From assembly GCA_021234155.1 (NCBI GenBank), contig JAJEKV010000009.1, positions 9,120,546 through 9,184,545 on the forward strand: a stretch of 64,000 bases of DNA, written 5' to 3'. This stretch comes from Isoetes taiwanensis (lineage: Eukaryota; Streptophyta; Lycopodiopsida; Isoetales; Isoetaceae). The notes under the pieces were generated by a model. The model did no database searches and was not told the DNA's origin. It saw nothing but the letters and a program-made list of their open reading frames with translations. Both the position numbers and the translations under genes were made by a program. This document shows positions 1 through 11,760 of this stretch, piece by piece; the stretch's first letter is position 1, and each line of letters opens with the position of its first letter.

Positions 1-1568
1 AAGGTGGAATTAAGAGCCGGAAGGTGCAAAGGAGAAAGGCGGAAGTCGAAACTAAAACTGCTGCTATAAATAAGAAGAAGAACCGACTAGATTTACGACA
101 ATAACAGCGGTTTAGAGGAAGCATATACCAGTTTAGTGGAGGAACTACAGCAGCGGGGCGCTGGGCGCGTGACCTAAAATGGTCGTCGAATTTGTCCCAC
201 ATGGAGATGAACAACTGGGAAGCGTAAATGTTGTTTTCTCGAAACAACACGGTGGAGGGGATTTTTTTAAAAGACGACCTACACTTTGACATCTATAAAA
301 TCTATACAATAGTGCCCAATGGTTCCATTCCTCTTCTATTTCCACGTGACCTAGAGCATCCCATTTTCTATGGTGCTCTTCCGCGTAGTTGTAGTATTAT
401 GTCGTCTTGCAAAGCTGGAATCTACTTCTTGTTCTCCATAATGTCAGTTTAGTATACTTGCTTCCTGCTGCTTTCTACAAGAAATTAACTGAAAGCGACA
501 TTAAGTGAAAGCGAAGAATGGTGTGCAAGTTCCTTCTTTTAAAATACTGTTTGTACACTATCATATCTGCTCCTCCATCCTCTTCTCTAAGTGAAACTAA
601 ATAACCATGTGTAAGTTTAAAAAACAATACTACTACTAGAAAATCTATTATTGAATGGAATTGGAAGGAAAACAAGTAGAATAGTACCACCAAAAAGACT
701 GCAACAAAAAGATCAAATTATAATAAAGAAAAAAATCATCAAGGAGACTCTAAGGAGAGGGGTACAAGAAGACCTAGAGAGCCTTCACCCTCAATTTCTA
801 TGATATTTTCTTTTATATTAGAGAAGGACTAAATGCTTCCATCGAGATAGCTCGATTCTAGGAATCGCTCCGCCAGTGCATTGATTTATTGTCATGTTTG
901 TTTAAGTTCAAAATATTCTTTAAGCAAAGGACTCTGCATTATATTGTGTTATGGGAACAACAATTTTGTTTTGATTGGTATTTGCTTCGACGAACTCCTG
1001 AAGTACTCGACACCCCATGGAAGCATCGAGGTGAGAGTAGGTTTGTGAAATACTATATAGGTAAGGCATGTTTATTGCTTTGTGGCTTTATCTGGTTTTG
1101 ATTCCCACATGGTTCAAATCATTGTTATTTCAACGTTTGTCAAGCTTTATTTTAGAGGATTTGTAGGAATTGTGTACCAATCTTGTGTAGATTATGAGTG
1201 CTAGAGCACAAAAATATGTAATCAATAATCAATCTATTGAACCTGCATAATGTTTTTTTTCTTCTTTTTCTTCTTTTTTTCTTTTCTTTTTTTCACAGAA
1301 CGATAAACAGACTTCATCACCAATCAATGAAAAATGCATAGTAAGCTACGAGAAAAGGTTACACCAAGGAAGAAAATGTCCCTTTGTGCACCAGTACCTC
1401 TCATCTCAAAATATCACTTAGTATAACTATCCTTTAACTTACCCATGACTTTCAAAAAATCGCTTCCTTCGAGTTGTCTTCTTGAGCGTAATAGTTCTCC
1501 AACCACCACTCACTCCATTATAGTTTGAGAAAATCTGCAGAGATTGTGACGACTGAAGTATACAAGGA
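1..1568. other. non-coding stretch
   Basis: I see no supportable gene here. All open frames are short and lack recognisable motifs. A polypyrimidine tract lies near 1250-1295. No terminal repeats or target duplications were found. Confidence 0.5.
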
Positions 1569-1600
1569 GATAGATAGATAGATAGGTAGGTAGGTAGATG
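1569..1600. repeat. GATA/GGTA microsatellite
   Basis: About eight tetranucleotide units: GATA repeats run into GGTA repeats. It is a simple sequence repeat just upstream of the small ORF at 1634. Confidence 0.85.
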
Positions 1601-1633
1601 GTATTTTTAATGTCTCAGGGGAAGTTGTAGCTT

Positions 1634-2017
1634 ATGGAATCATTTACAGCACACCCAGATGAGTTTTGTCCCACCACTGTATTGAAGTGGGTCCCTTCCC
1701 CCACCAACTTTACAATGACGCATGGCCACTTTCACAATGATGCCAAAATAGCACTCATTGATTCTGGATATGGGCTTGCCAAAGCTAGATCTAAGGAAGA
1801 TGATTCTATCACAACCATTTCACCGGAGACATTGCTGGACATAAACTGCACAAGAGCGAGAGAGGCCTTTAGAGATGAAATATCAGATAAAGACGTGGAA
1901 GATGAAGCTATAGCAAGGGATACACATATTGAGGAGGTCGTAGTAGACATATCAGTACTAGAAGCAATTGCAACAGAAATTATAGGATACTCCACCCTAA
2001 ATCAAGGAGCCATATAG
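1634..2017 (+). CDS. hypothetical small ORF (127 codons)
   Basis: An ATG-initiated frame of 127 codons with no motif I recognise. The product is acidic in its second half (many D/E between residues 55 and 105), with no signal peptide, membrane segment or zinc motif. No neighbouring exon or splice pattern supports it, and it sits in TE-rich DNA. It could be a fragment of a host gene or a chance frame. Expression data or a homologue would be needed to accept it. Confidence 0.2.
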   Translation: MESFTAHPDEFCPTTVLKWVPSPTNFTMTHGHFHNDAKIALIDSGYGLAKARSKEDDSITTISPETLLDINCTRAREAFRDEISDKDVEDEAIARDTHIEEVVVDISVLEAIATEIIGYSTLNQGAI

Positions 2018-2724
2018 CATTCAACCCTAGATGAAGAAGCGGGCAATGAGTTGTACGATGTTATCTTGCTACTTTTTATTGAGTGGCAAAAAAGTTCAGT
2101 TGTATACAATCCAATTCGCATTTGCATTTCATCTTCTCCAAGATCATTAACAGGGTGAAGAAATGCCATTTTTTGTAGTACCATTAGCAACACTCATGTT
2201 TGTATATTGTAGACTATGATGAACCTTGTTTATATAACTCACAGTTTTATATGGCCACTGGACAAGGGGGAATGTCAAGATTAGTTGATCTCAATCATTT
2301 TGGAATATTCATAATTGTCTTGGCCTGACTCTTCTTTAGGGGTGATCAAAGACCACTTTTCTGAGGGAGGCAGAACCTTGAGATCAAGTTGGATCGTTTA
2401 CGTAAAACTCACCAACTTCTCTGCTTTGACATACTCATGGACCACCAAAACTGGAGGAGCATCTTCCTGTAATAACTAAAAGAAGAACTGAAGCCACTAT
2501 TTGCCAAACAGCCCAATGCCACTTTAAAAGAATGAACTTAGCTCTAGATTCCTCCTACATCTGTAACTGCATTTTACCATTATAATAATCAGAAATCGTC
2601 TGCGCATTTATCGACTTCTATTGTAGTTGAGTTAATAGATGGACTCAGGATAATGGAGGGCCACCATTTAAAGGGAATCATCAACAATGCACAACAGTGC
2701 AAATGTATACAAGATGGTGAAAAT
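2018..2724. other. non-coding stretch before Copia-1
   Basis: No gene is supported. The last part is the original left flank of the Copia-1 insertion. If the element is removed it joins the LINE-type 3' tail at 7715 onward. Confidence 0.45.
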
Positions 2725-2729
2725 GAAAT

Positions 2730-3066
2730 TGTCGAGATATATGATATCGAGATCACCATCTTGCTGCTTGACAGCACTGATAGCACTCAGCACAGAGGTG
2801 CGGACTATGTGCTAATCAGCACTTCATCAGCACCTACACCAGCCCACCCACTTGCCTTAATTAGCTACGACACCGACTTGCCTTAATTAGTTACGGCATA
2901 ATTAGTCGTGTGGTTGGTAGCGGGGAGCGATTATTATATCGCCCTTTTATATCTTGTATTCATACTTACGGTTAATACAATTCCATTTTGCCTTTGTTTT
3001 GGGAGTTTGTGCTCTCGGATATTCGTGTGCATCCTCTTCTCTCCCTTTCTTGGTGCAACCTTGACA
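2730..3066 (+). repeat. Copia-1 5' LTR
   Basis: A 337-bp LTR with TG...CA ends, repeated at 7373-7714. It contains two near-identical direct copies of a CTTGCCTTAATTAG word. A TTTTATAT stretch near 2945 is a plausible TATA region. The sequence following it is the primer site. Confidence 0.92.
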
Positions 3067-3080
3067 AGGTATCAGAGCAC
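3067..3080 (+). other. Copia-1 primer-binding site
   Basis: AGGTATCAGAGCAC directly follows the LTR. It matches the complement of the initiator Met-tRNA 3' end used by most plant copia elements, apart from the usual leading TGG being AGG here. Confidence 0.85.
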
Positions 3081-3116
3081 TAGGTGTGCTGAGATTGATT
3101 CAAGATCAACACAGCA

Positions 3117-3478
3117 ATGGAGAAGGATGCAAGCTACAACAGATTACCTTCCACGGCGGTCGTGTGATTCAAATCTTGATGGCATGGGTTTCCAAAGAAT
3201 GGAAGAGAAGAATGACTCTCATTCTTAAGGCTGAAGGAGTTTGGAGAATTGTTAGTGGCCAAGAACCAGCACCCGAGCTTGCATCAGATGGCAAGAATAA
3301 ATCTGTTCTTGATGCTTGGCAACGCCGGGATGACAAGGCTATGGCTATGATTGGGCTTTCTGTTGCTGAATCTCTTCTTGATGAGGTTCAGAAGGAGAAC
3401 AGCCATGATTTATGGAATGCTCTCATCCAAGAGCATGAAAAGAAGACCCATACACAAATTGGGCATTTGTATCTTTGA
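3117..3478 (+). pseudogene. Copia-1 gag remnant
   Basis: This is the capsid-like start of the Copia-1 polyprotein. The likely start is the ATG at 3117 (MEKDASYN...). The frame shifts early and continues in the frame that ends at 3478, carrying the typical gag words WVSKEWK and LILKAEGVW. The region up to about 3950 keeps further gag pieces in shifted frames, including a lysine-rich linker. No intact CCHC knuckle is readable in one frame. It is non-functional as it stands. Confidence 0.75.
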
Positions 3479-3949
3479 AGTGGTAAATATCTTGTTGGGA
3501 AGAGACCGAGAGTCTTGACAAATTTGCAGATCGCATGAAGAACACCTTTCGGCAGATTGAAGCCTCACGGAGAAGAGAATAAGATCTCTCCTTCATTGCA
3601 ATTATTCTTCTTTCTTAGATCCTTACCCAATTCTTTCCATGCTCAAGCAGCAATCTCATGCAAATTGCCGACATGGATCTCAATCGTGCAATCACTTCCG
3701 TCAAGGAGGAGATTATGATGAGGAAGGATGCTGGGATTATCAAAGACGAGCACAATGCTTTCTTTGCAGGTCATTCTGAGCCTAAGTCCTATGCAAAAGG
3801 GAATGAGAAAACTAAGAGAAAGAAGAATACTTGATGTAGTAGCAACGCCTTCAAAGGGTGGCGACAAAAAAGGCACAAAGATCCAAGCAAAGAGGTTTGT
3901 GACTATTGCAAGAAAGGCAATCATACCGCAGTGAGAATGTAGGAAGAAG

Positions 3950-5232
3950 ATGAAGGATCTTGAGCACAAACTGAAAGCTTTGGAGACAAACAAAGCTTCA
4001 GCCAATGTGGCCCAAATTGTTGAAGAAGTAAGCGTAGCCAATGTGGTTCCTTGCAGCCTGGATTATGTCTATCTTTGTAAACAAGTGGCAGCACCTCGCT
4101 CTATCAAATTCATCATGGATGATGGTGCTACAGCTCATATTAGTTGGCACAGAGATTGGTTTGAAAGTTTCAGACCTACCTCTTCTAATCACATTGTTCA
4201 AATCGGCGACAATAATGAGCATCAAATCTGCGGAATGGGTGACATTCAAGTACCCACAAGTCTTGGTAATTTCACTCTAAAAGGGGTAATGTATGCTCCT
4301 ACGTTGCGTAAAGATCTGATTTCTGTTGCACGTCTTACTGATATGGGCACAAGAGTTATCTTTGATAGTGACGACTGCATTGTTCGCAGCAAAGTTACAG
4401 GAAAGAGCCTTGCTCGTGCTATTCGTACGGGTAATCTCTACCATTTGGGCCAAGAAAATGCTGACCAAGTTGTTCTTGCAGCTGTTGGTAATGGTACCTG
4501 TGATCTGTGGCATAAGAGGCTTGGACACATCAGTCTTAAAGCACTCAACCAGCTGCCTCAACTTGTAGACGATTTTGATCTTCATCAGCACCCTACTCTT
4601 GCAAGTTGTGAGGCTTGTGCATTGGGCAAACAGCACCGCAGATCCTTTACTCTCATTGGCTCTCGCGCTACTGCTCTTCTTGAACTAGTACACACGGATC
4701 TTTGTGGTCCAACTCATGTTCCTTCTCTCTCGGGTGCTGGTGCTTATTATTTTCTGACATTCATTGATGATTTGAGCAGGAAAACATGGGTCTATTTTTT
4801 GAAGCGGAAATCTGATGCATTTGCCCATTTCCAAGAATCTGATGCAAGCCCATCAGATTAAGAAGCTCAGATCTGATAATGGTGGAGAATTTACCAGTCA
4901 AGCATTCAATCATTTTTGTGCTGATCATGGTATTGAGCGCCAACTTACCGAAAGCCTCATACTCCACAACATAATGGCGTTCTTTGAACGGAAGAATCGT
5001 AGCATTGTTGACATGGCACGCGTTGCTTGCTCGCTCAATCCTCGTACCCATTCAATTTTGGGCTGAAGCGGTAGGTACCTCGGTTTACCTTCTCAATAGA
5101 TTGCCCATTCTTTGTGAAAAATCGGACTCTGAACAAGCTTTCAGCGGCATAAAGCCAAATTTGTCTCGCTTGCGTGTCTTTGGATGTCTTTGCCTTTATG
5201 CTTATTCCCAAAGCAAATCGCAAGAAACTTGA
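3950..5232 (+). pseudogene. Copia-1 protease and integrase remnant
   Basis: The open part at 3950-4861 holds a protease-like segment in which the expected DSGA active-site motif reads DDGA (about residue 57). It is followed by the GAG-pre-integrase zinc region (H-x3-H near WHKRLGH, with C-x2-C as CEAC) and the first integrase catalytic aspartate in HTDLCGP, then FIDDLSRKTW. The frame then shifts. Pieces at 4815-5066 and 4984-5232 carry the second aspartate (SDNGGEF) and the region of the catalytic glutamate (ERKNRS). The DSGA to DDGA change and the frameshifts make it inactive. Confidence 0.82.
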
Positions 5233-5705
5233 GCATACCAAATAGGAAAATGATTTTTGTGGGTTTCTTCGACCCGGTGCAAGCATGGCTATAGGCTGAT
5301 TGATCCGGATACCAAGAAGCTTTGTGTTAGTCACGGCGTTATTTTTCATGAAGATGTTTGGCATTTCAAGCAAGGTTCAAAAACTCCTAATGTGGAATTT
5401 ATTGATATCTCTCGCATGGATAACGGATGACGCCATAGCTTCCAATCCATCGGACTCGATATTCCAAAGATTCCGGCAGTTAGCGGTTCCGGCTTTGCAG
5501 TGGTCCCAAAGACTGCGGTGCTTCCAACCCTTCGTTTCTTGATCACGGCGCAGATCTTGACACATCCAATCAAGGAGGAGATCTTGACCCATCTGATCCA
5601 GGAGGTGATTTTGATCATCTTGATCAAGGAGGAGTTGAAGAAGAACTTGGTCGAGGTAAAAGAAAACGTTTTCCTCCTCAAAGGTTTGCTTTCTATGTTA
5701 CAATT

Positions 5706-6654
5706 ATGCCCAGCATTATGGAGTTTTGTGGTGCTGCTATTATCAGTGAACCCACCAGCTATCGTGAAGCTATTTCATGTGCTGCTGCACCTCATTTGCA
5801 GCAGGCAATGGACCACGAAATGGATTCTATTGTTCAAAATGGCACTTGGGATTTAGTTCCTCTTCCTCATGATAGGAAGGTCGTTGGTAACAAATGGGTC
5901 TACAAATGCAAGCTCCATCCTGATGGCACCATCAAATGACTACAAAGCACGCTTTGGTTGCAGGGGGTTTCAGCCAGCAATATGGCATTGATTACTTGGA
6001 AACCTTTTCTCCAGTGGTCAAAATGATGAGCATTCGCATTCTTCTTGCATTTGCTGCTCATTATAATCTTGAGGTTCATCAAACAGATGTCAAAACAGCA
6101 TTTCTTAATGGCAAATTGATGAAGAAATATATATGAAGCAACCTCAGGGTTATGTCAAAGCTGGTGCTGAGCATTTAGTATGCAAATTGACGAAGGCACT
6201 TTATGGGTTAAAGCAAGCATCACGTGCTTGGTACAAGACCATAGATTCTTTCTTCAAAGACCAAGGATTCCAGCCTATTGAGGCTGATTCTAATGTCTAC
6301 ATCCGTCGTCAAAGCAAGTTCTTACTCATCATTGCTTTGCATGTGGATGATTCCTTGCTCATAGGCAATCATAATGAGCACATTGCTGAATTCAAGACAA
6401 GGCTTGCTGCTAAGTTTCCAATGGTAGACTTGGGTGAAGCTCGCTATTGTTTGGGTTTGCAAATTGCAAGAGACCGGGAAAACGGGATTCTTCATATCTC
6501 TCAAAAGAAGTACATTGAAGAAATGCTTGAGCGCTTTGGCATGGCTGATTGCAATCCATCTAAAGTTCCTATGAATCCAGGTACTCTTCTCACTAAGAAA
6601 GATTGTCCACAATCGATCTTTCAACGTCTTTCTATGGCAAAAGTTCCATTTTGA
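5706..6654 (+). pseudogene. Copia-1 reverse transcriptase remnant
   Basis: Three overlapping frames (5706-5939, 5936-6136, 6133-6654) together span a copia reverse transcriptase. Visible motifs are KWVYKCKL, the TFSPVVKM and TDVKTAFLNG blocks, YGLKQASRAWY, and a catalytic-box variant HVDDSLL where YVDD is expected. Two small frameshifts break the reading. The normal role is cDNA synthesis from element RNA in virus-like particles. Confidence 0.85.
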
Positions 6655-6662
6655 AGAATTGA

Positions 6663-7339
6663 TTGGCGACCTCATGTATTGCATGGTTTGCACCAGAGAC
6701 GATATTGCATTTCTTTGTTATAGCTCTCACCAATTTTCAGCCAGATCCGGTCATAAGCATTGGGAAATGGCCAAGCACATTCTGCTACTTAAAGGGTGCT
6801 GATGATTATGGCCTTACATATCGCGGCAATAGTGATGCCTTTTCATTGCCGACATATAGTGATTCCTCACTTAGCAATGTGATAGACAACTCGAGTCCAC
6901 ATCCCAGGCATTTGTTTTTACGCTTGCCAATCTGCCATTGCTTGGATCAGCAAGAAGCGAGGGGCATGTATCTCTTTCATCCATCGAAGGTAGTATGTTG
7001 CGGCATCTACAAAGAGTCCGTGAGATCATTAGTTTCAAGGACTTTCTTTGCCGGCATTGGGCAACACACTCGGACCCGGCAAGGATGCTCATGGATAACA
7101 AAGGTGGCATTGATTGGTGCTCCTCTGAAGTTCGACATCCAAAATCTAAGCATGTTCCCAAGTATTATCATTTTGTAAGGGACCTTGTGGTGATAAGTGG
7201 GTTGATTGAGCATGTTCCTACACGGGACAATACCGCAGATCTCTTGACTAAGCCTTTGGCTCGTGAGCTCTTTGAGCGACATCGACTTGGTATTGGTCTT
7301 GATAGATTCCAGATCTCATCTCCAGGAGGAGGAGGTTGA
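6663..7339 (+). pseudogene. Copia-1 RNase H remnant
   Basis: The C-terminal RNase H region is split over frames 6663-7178 and 6938-7339. The second keeps the diagnostic copia ending: a DNKG word, HPKSKHV, a FVRD stretch, then HVPTRDNTADLLTKPL. A stop closes the frame before the purine tract and the 3' LTR. Confidence 0.8.
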
Positions 7340-7372
7340 GCATAGAGATTGTGACCTCTCATCAAGGAGGAG

Positions 7373-7714
7373 TGTCGAGATATATGATATCGAGATCACC
7401 ATCTTGTCGCTTGACAAAGACCGACAAAGACTTTCAAGATGAGAGGTGTCGACTATGTGCTAATCAGCACTTCATCAGCACCTACACCAGCCCACCCACT
7501 TGCCTTAATTAGCTACGACACCGACTTGCCTTAATTAGTTACGGCATAATTAGCTGTGGTTGGTAACGGGAGCAGTTATTATCTACTGCCCCTTTTATAT
7601 CTTGTATTCATACTTACGGTTAATACAATTCCATTTTGCCTTTGTTTTGGGAGCTTGTGCTCTCGGATATTGGTGTGCATCCTCTTCTCTCCCTTTCTTG
7701 GTGCAACCTTGACA
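7373..7714 (+). repeat. Copia-1 3' LTR
   Basis: A 342-bp partner of the LTR at 2730-3066 with the same TG...CA ends. The GAAAT target duplication follows directly at 7715-7719. Confidence 0.92.
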
Positions 7715-7719
7715 GAAAT

Positions 7720-7836
7720 AGAGATTGTATAGATTCCCGTTTCCCATGACCTATTGGTCTCCGTGGACGTTAAAAAATCTATTCTATTCTATTCTATTCT
7801 ATTCTATTCTATTCTATTCTATTCTATTCTATCTAC
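7720..7836 (+). mobile_element. LINE-type 3' tail with (ATTCT)n
   Basis: A segment containing GGTCTCCGTGGACGTTAAAAAA runs into about eleven ATTCT units at roughly 7778-7833. The same segment, in reverse orientation with a shorter ATTCT-like tail, closes the LINE remnant at 9085-9740. That identifies this piece as the 3' end of the same retroposon family. Copia-1 inserted just upstream of it. Confidence 0.65.
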
Positions 7837-8161
7837 AGGTGTCTTTGAAGGAATGTTATAGAAGTTGCTTGATACCTAATTTGCATATATTGTTTCTAAA
7901 AGGTTATATCAATTCAAAGTCTCATAAGCATTGAATTATATTCACCTAAGGTGGTGCTTGAATGCATGATGGTGAGTGGGCTTGACATTGATTAGATCCT
8001 TCAAAGGAATATGTAGCATAATAACAGGGGATTTTCTTTGTGTTTTTGTACGCTTTTCACTAAGGTTTTCCTATGATTTCATGATGTATTCAAATGGATG
8101 TACTAATGCGTACATCTAGAGTGCATCATTTATGAGCCATTGATTTTAGCCTTTTTTTTCC

Positions 8162-8390
8162 AATGGTCAACAACCAATGGCTCGCAACAAAAGCCTTTTT
8201 TTTGTGCGTGTGGTGCATAATGGTCAACAACTAATGGCTCACAACAAAAGCCCTCTTTTTGTGTGTGTGGTGCATAATAGGCACATGAAGGGCTTGAAGG
8301 GCGCATGTAACCAATGGCTCACAACAAAAGCCCTCTTTTTGTGTGTGTGGTGCATAATGGGCACATGAAGGGCTTGAAGGGCGCATGTAG
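8162..8390 (+). repeat. tandem repeat, ~58- and ~80-bp units
   Basis: Two units of about 58 bp (8162-8218, 8219-8276) are followed by a third of about 80 bp (8277-8356) that carries an extra 23-bp insert (GGGCTTGAAGGGCGCATGTA region). The insert is repeated at 8357-8390. The shared core is AATGGCTCACAACAAAAGCC followed by a T-run and GTGTGTGTGGTGCAT. I see no coding role; the frames across it are shadows. Confidence 0.85.
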
Positions 8391-9084
8391 TGCAGTTTCC
8401 CCGCCGGCAACACATTTCTTATCATAACTTTTGATCCAGAGCTCTGTTTGAGATGATTTTTATCGCGTTGGAAAGCTCTCTCCGAGATCTTTTTGATAGT
8501 TTACGATATGGATATGTTTGGTTAAGTTATCTATGCTAAAACAGCAATTCTTCGGCCGGGTTTGGTAGGCTTTCACATCCTACCAGCTGATTAATACAGG
8601 ATTGCGCTATTGGATATTGTTTTATGGCTCATTCTGAATGAAGCTTGCAAAAAATTACCATGCATTTTTAGATTTTGAGGCAGTTATGAAGCAAATTCCA
8701 AGGCTTCTAGATCCTTGTGCTAACAAGCAGAAAAGTTTCCCACTTTGGTTTCTCATCACAAGAATCCATGGAGGCCAAAGGCGGCTGTTAAATTCCAGTT
8801 GAAAAATGTTTGTGTATGGGTGTTCCAAACTTTATGACTTTCAGAATAATGGGATCAATCTGCTCTATCTTTATGGTAACTTTTACTTATGTTCTATTTG
8901 TTTTATTGTGATGAAATTCAAAAGCTACAGGTGATGAAAGCCTCAAATGAATTCTAGTTTTTTTCTGGTTTGAATTTTAAAATTTTTGTCACTTGGGGGG
9001 GACGTCCCTAAGGCCTCGAAGGGGCCAAAATTGTTTTTTTGCAACACAAACCATTAACATCCAACATATAAAAATTAAATCCTC
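8391..9084. other. non-coding stretch
   Basis: No gene motifs. It is AT-rich with a GGGGGG run near 8995. It may be part of an unidentified element, but I found no terminal structure. Confidence 0.4.
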
Positions 9085-9740
9085 CTACACATAGATAGAA
9101 TAGAGTAGATAGTTTTTTAGCATCCACGGAGACCAATTGGCCTATGGGACCCAAACAAAAGAGAGCAAAGCAGTATTATCGATGGATTAAAACCCCACCA
9201 GAAGGGTTTTCGAGGAAAAACCTTAGCAGTAATAAGCATGCTGGCACACTGTACAATTGCATAGGACAGTTCAATACCGTCCCGTAGGACACAAACGAGT
9301 CCGTGCATCCATAACCTCCTGTAGGTATGACCCCAACAATCCCACTGACGTCGTAGTCAATAACTGATGCAACGGCTGGCCAGGCACTAGTAATCGAACA
9401 TATCGCTCTCGGATATGGGCAAATGCTGGGCAGATCTGGAGGGCATGACATTCATCCTCAATCGCGCCCTGGTGGCAACACTAGCAAAGCCTTTGCTCTC
9501 GTGGTTCCCGAGCCCAACGCCCTGTTTCAATGCGGAGGCGATGTGCACCCGTGCGAATGGAAGCTATAAGTCTGCGCTTCTTCATGGGCAGCTGGGTAAC
9601 CAACACATAACAACCATTGACATTAACAACCAACACATAACTACCATTGACATTAATTAACACAACCATTGGGTCCAACACATTTAAATTAAAATTCCCC
9701 TTAAACCCCCTTTGGTTTGGGTGCATATTCACACGGGGGG
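9085..9740 (-). pseudogene. LINE 3' remnant (RT C-terminal zinc domain)
   Basis: On the - strand, frames at 9481-9732 and 9176-9451 carry the hallmark C-terminal region of plant non-LTR reverse transcriptases. RTGAHRLRIETGRWAREPRE (near 9500-9580) is followed, after a frame break, by a C-x2-C...ECH...C pattern (EDECHALQ). The element ends leftward in the GGTCTCCGTGGA...AAAAAA segment and an ATAGA-type tail near 9085-9105. Only the last ~650 bp remain, so it is a 5'-truncated dead copy. Confidence 0.75.
9599..9675. repeat. short tandem repeat (~28-30 bp, 2.5 units)
   Basis: The unit ACACATAACAACCATTGACA occurs twice, followed by a partial third. It lies at the 5' side of the LINE remnant. Confidence 0.75.
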
Positions 9741-10930
9741 TGACGTAGGGTAGCGAGAGCCCTCATAATTGCATTTTGCACGTACGAAATCAACATCATA
9801 TAGTATTCCGCTTGAAATCTTATAGTATTTTGCGAATCTTGTTATACAGTATAGCAAATTTTGTAATTGCATACCCCACAAACGAGGAACTTTACGTACG
9901 GTGTAGATTAAGGAATAAGGGGTCATTTTCCACAATAGATGAATACACGACGCAAACAAACATTAACAATCTATTGAAAAACAATGCAAATTTGAGACCT
10001 TTGCATGCTTTGAGTTATTTCAATTGAGCTGACTTTATCATCCATGGATTATAGTTTTGCGGCACTCATACAAGGATATAGTAAGTCCTATACACCAAAA
10101 ATTAACAGGTGGTTCTTAGGGGATTTGATTTGGATGAATAAATAACCATGCTAAGACTTTAGGCCATATGCCTAAAACAATTAAATCGGTTATTATAAGA
10201 AAAAAATATGGAGGGGGGGATCCACCAGACAAAAATTATCACCACGTTAGCTTGTTGGTTGTATTGGTCAAAGCATTCTTATTAAGACATTGAATTATTT
10301 TAATAAAGTTTCAAGTCCCCGTATTTCATATTCTGAAACCTAAGGCAAAACTATATTTCATATTTCAAAGTCATAAGCGCCCCAAAGAAATAACCATGAT
10401 CGAAACAAGAGGCACCTATAGGCCTCAATTCATCCTTTGGGCCATAGGATCAATAGATCCTACAACCGAGGTAATCTAACATGCACCCCATTATTATAGA
10501 TTAAGGAATCCCTGGCCCACAATTTTTTGAGCAAAAGTCCTTGATAGAATAGTAGTGAACCTATTTGAAAAATGTGCACAAATCAATGCTCTCGGCTCGT
10601 GCAAAATAATGCACGTTATCCAACATCTCAATATTGTTATTGATATAGTGATGTTATCTTTATAATAAATTAGTTTTATTACTAAAGAATGAAAATTATA
10701 AGAAATATTCCCACTCTACATAAAAGTAACCAAGACCTAAGATATGCAAAGAAGTTTGTTTATGGATTGGTTACTTCCACTCAAATAACGTGATGCTTAT
10801 AACTACCTCAAATCGATACTTGCATGCAATAGCCATGCCATAAAATGTATTAGAGTTTATGTGTACTACAATAATGCTCTTCTTTAGTTGTAAGTTATCG
10901 AGACGTGATGAATCTATGACATCAAAAGGC
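9741..10930. other. AT-rich non-coding stretch
   Basis: No gene supported on either strand. No terminal repeats were recognised. Confidence 0.45.
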
Positions 10931-11030
10931 AAATTACTATCACGTGAATTATCATCTTTATTTATATTCTAAAGGTAAAAAAATTACTGTCACGTGAAGT
11001 ATCATCTTTATTTATATTCTAAAGGTAATA
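10931..11030 (+). repeat. 50-bp tandem duplication
   Basis: Two adjacent 50-bp units differing at about four positions. Each contains TCACGTGA followed by a TTTATTTATATTC stretch. The CACGTG core is a G-box-like palindrome, so the duplication also doubles that site. Confidence 0.9.
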
Positions 11031-11154
11031 GTGGATGTCTATCATGTATTAGAGGCTTCCTTTTAAGTGGTCCAAAAACTAGTGCAATCCCGACTAAAAG
11101 GTGGATATATACAAGGAATGCATATACTACAAGGAATCCATATATAGATTTAGC

Positions 11155-11236
11155 ATCTTAATCAATGTCACTTTCTGATCTATATATACAAAATAAGCAT
11201 TCAGAAAGGGTGCATCCACATATGGGTCCTCGCACG
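11155..11236. repeat. dispersed repeat, copy 1
   Basis: About 65 bp around TCACTTTCTGATC and AAAGGGTGCATCCAC recurs at 24533-24615. This copy ends on the right with TATGGGTCCTCGCAC; the other copy begins on the left with the inverse, GTGCGAGGACCCATA. The two copies suggest a small element with terminal inverted repeats. Confidence 0.5.
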
Positions 11237-11417
11237 CTACGATGGCATATATGAAGCCATTTTAGCCCTAAATAATAGCGTTAATTAATAGGGTATAACT
11301 GAATTTTTAAATTTTATTTTAGCACTGAAGCTCGCCCATGGGATCCTAAACCGTCGAACCTTTCTTTCTTTTTCTCTTTCTTGGAGTTTCTTGGATCGGA
11401 TTCAAAAACATAGCTAC

Positions 11418-11760
11418 TCCCCATCGAGATCCCCGTACCCTGCTTGGTTAACTGGCCGGATCAAATTGTTGTGACTGTACTGCTCCTACAGCAGTAATGA
11501 TCAAAATCGGTTATTTGTACCATTCCAAACAATCAATTACCAGTCATTAGATTCAACAAAAGCCCCAATCGAGATCCCATTACCCTCCTTGGTTAACTGG
11601 CCGGATCAAGTTGCTGTGACTGTGCTGCTCCCACAGCAGTAATTATCGAATTCGATTATTTGTACCATTCTAAACAATCGATTGCCAGTTACTATATTCA
11701 AGAAAAGCCCCAATCGAGATCCCATTACCCTGCTTGGTGAACAGCTCGGATCAAATTGCT
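11418..11760 (+). repeat. tandem repeat, ~145-bp period, 2.3 units
   Basis: Units begin near 11418, 11563 and 11708 with CCCCATCGAGATCCC or CCCCAATCGAGATCCC, each followed by GGTTAACTGGCCGGATCAA (altered in the third, partial unit). There is no coding content. Confidence 0.85.

Larger units (their letters stand above)
2730..7714 (+). mobile_element. Copia-1: complete, decayed Ty1-copia element
   Basis: A 4,985-bp element with two LTRs (2730-3066 and 7373-7714), both beginning TG and ending CA. A perfect 5-bp target duplication GAAAT flanks it at 2725-2729 and 7715-7719. A Met-tRNA-type primer site (GGTATCAGAGC) follows the left LTR, and a purine-rich tract (CAAGGAGGAG) precedes the right one. 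The domain order gag, protease, integrase, reverse transcriptase, RNase H is that of Ty1-copia. Every domain is present, but the frame is broken by many stops and frameshifts. The LTRs differ by several block changes, notably just inside the left edge (about 2764-2800 versus 7407-7447), so this is an old, non-autonomous copy. Confidence 0.93.
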
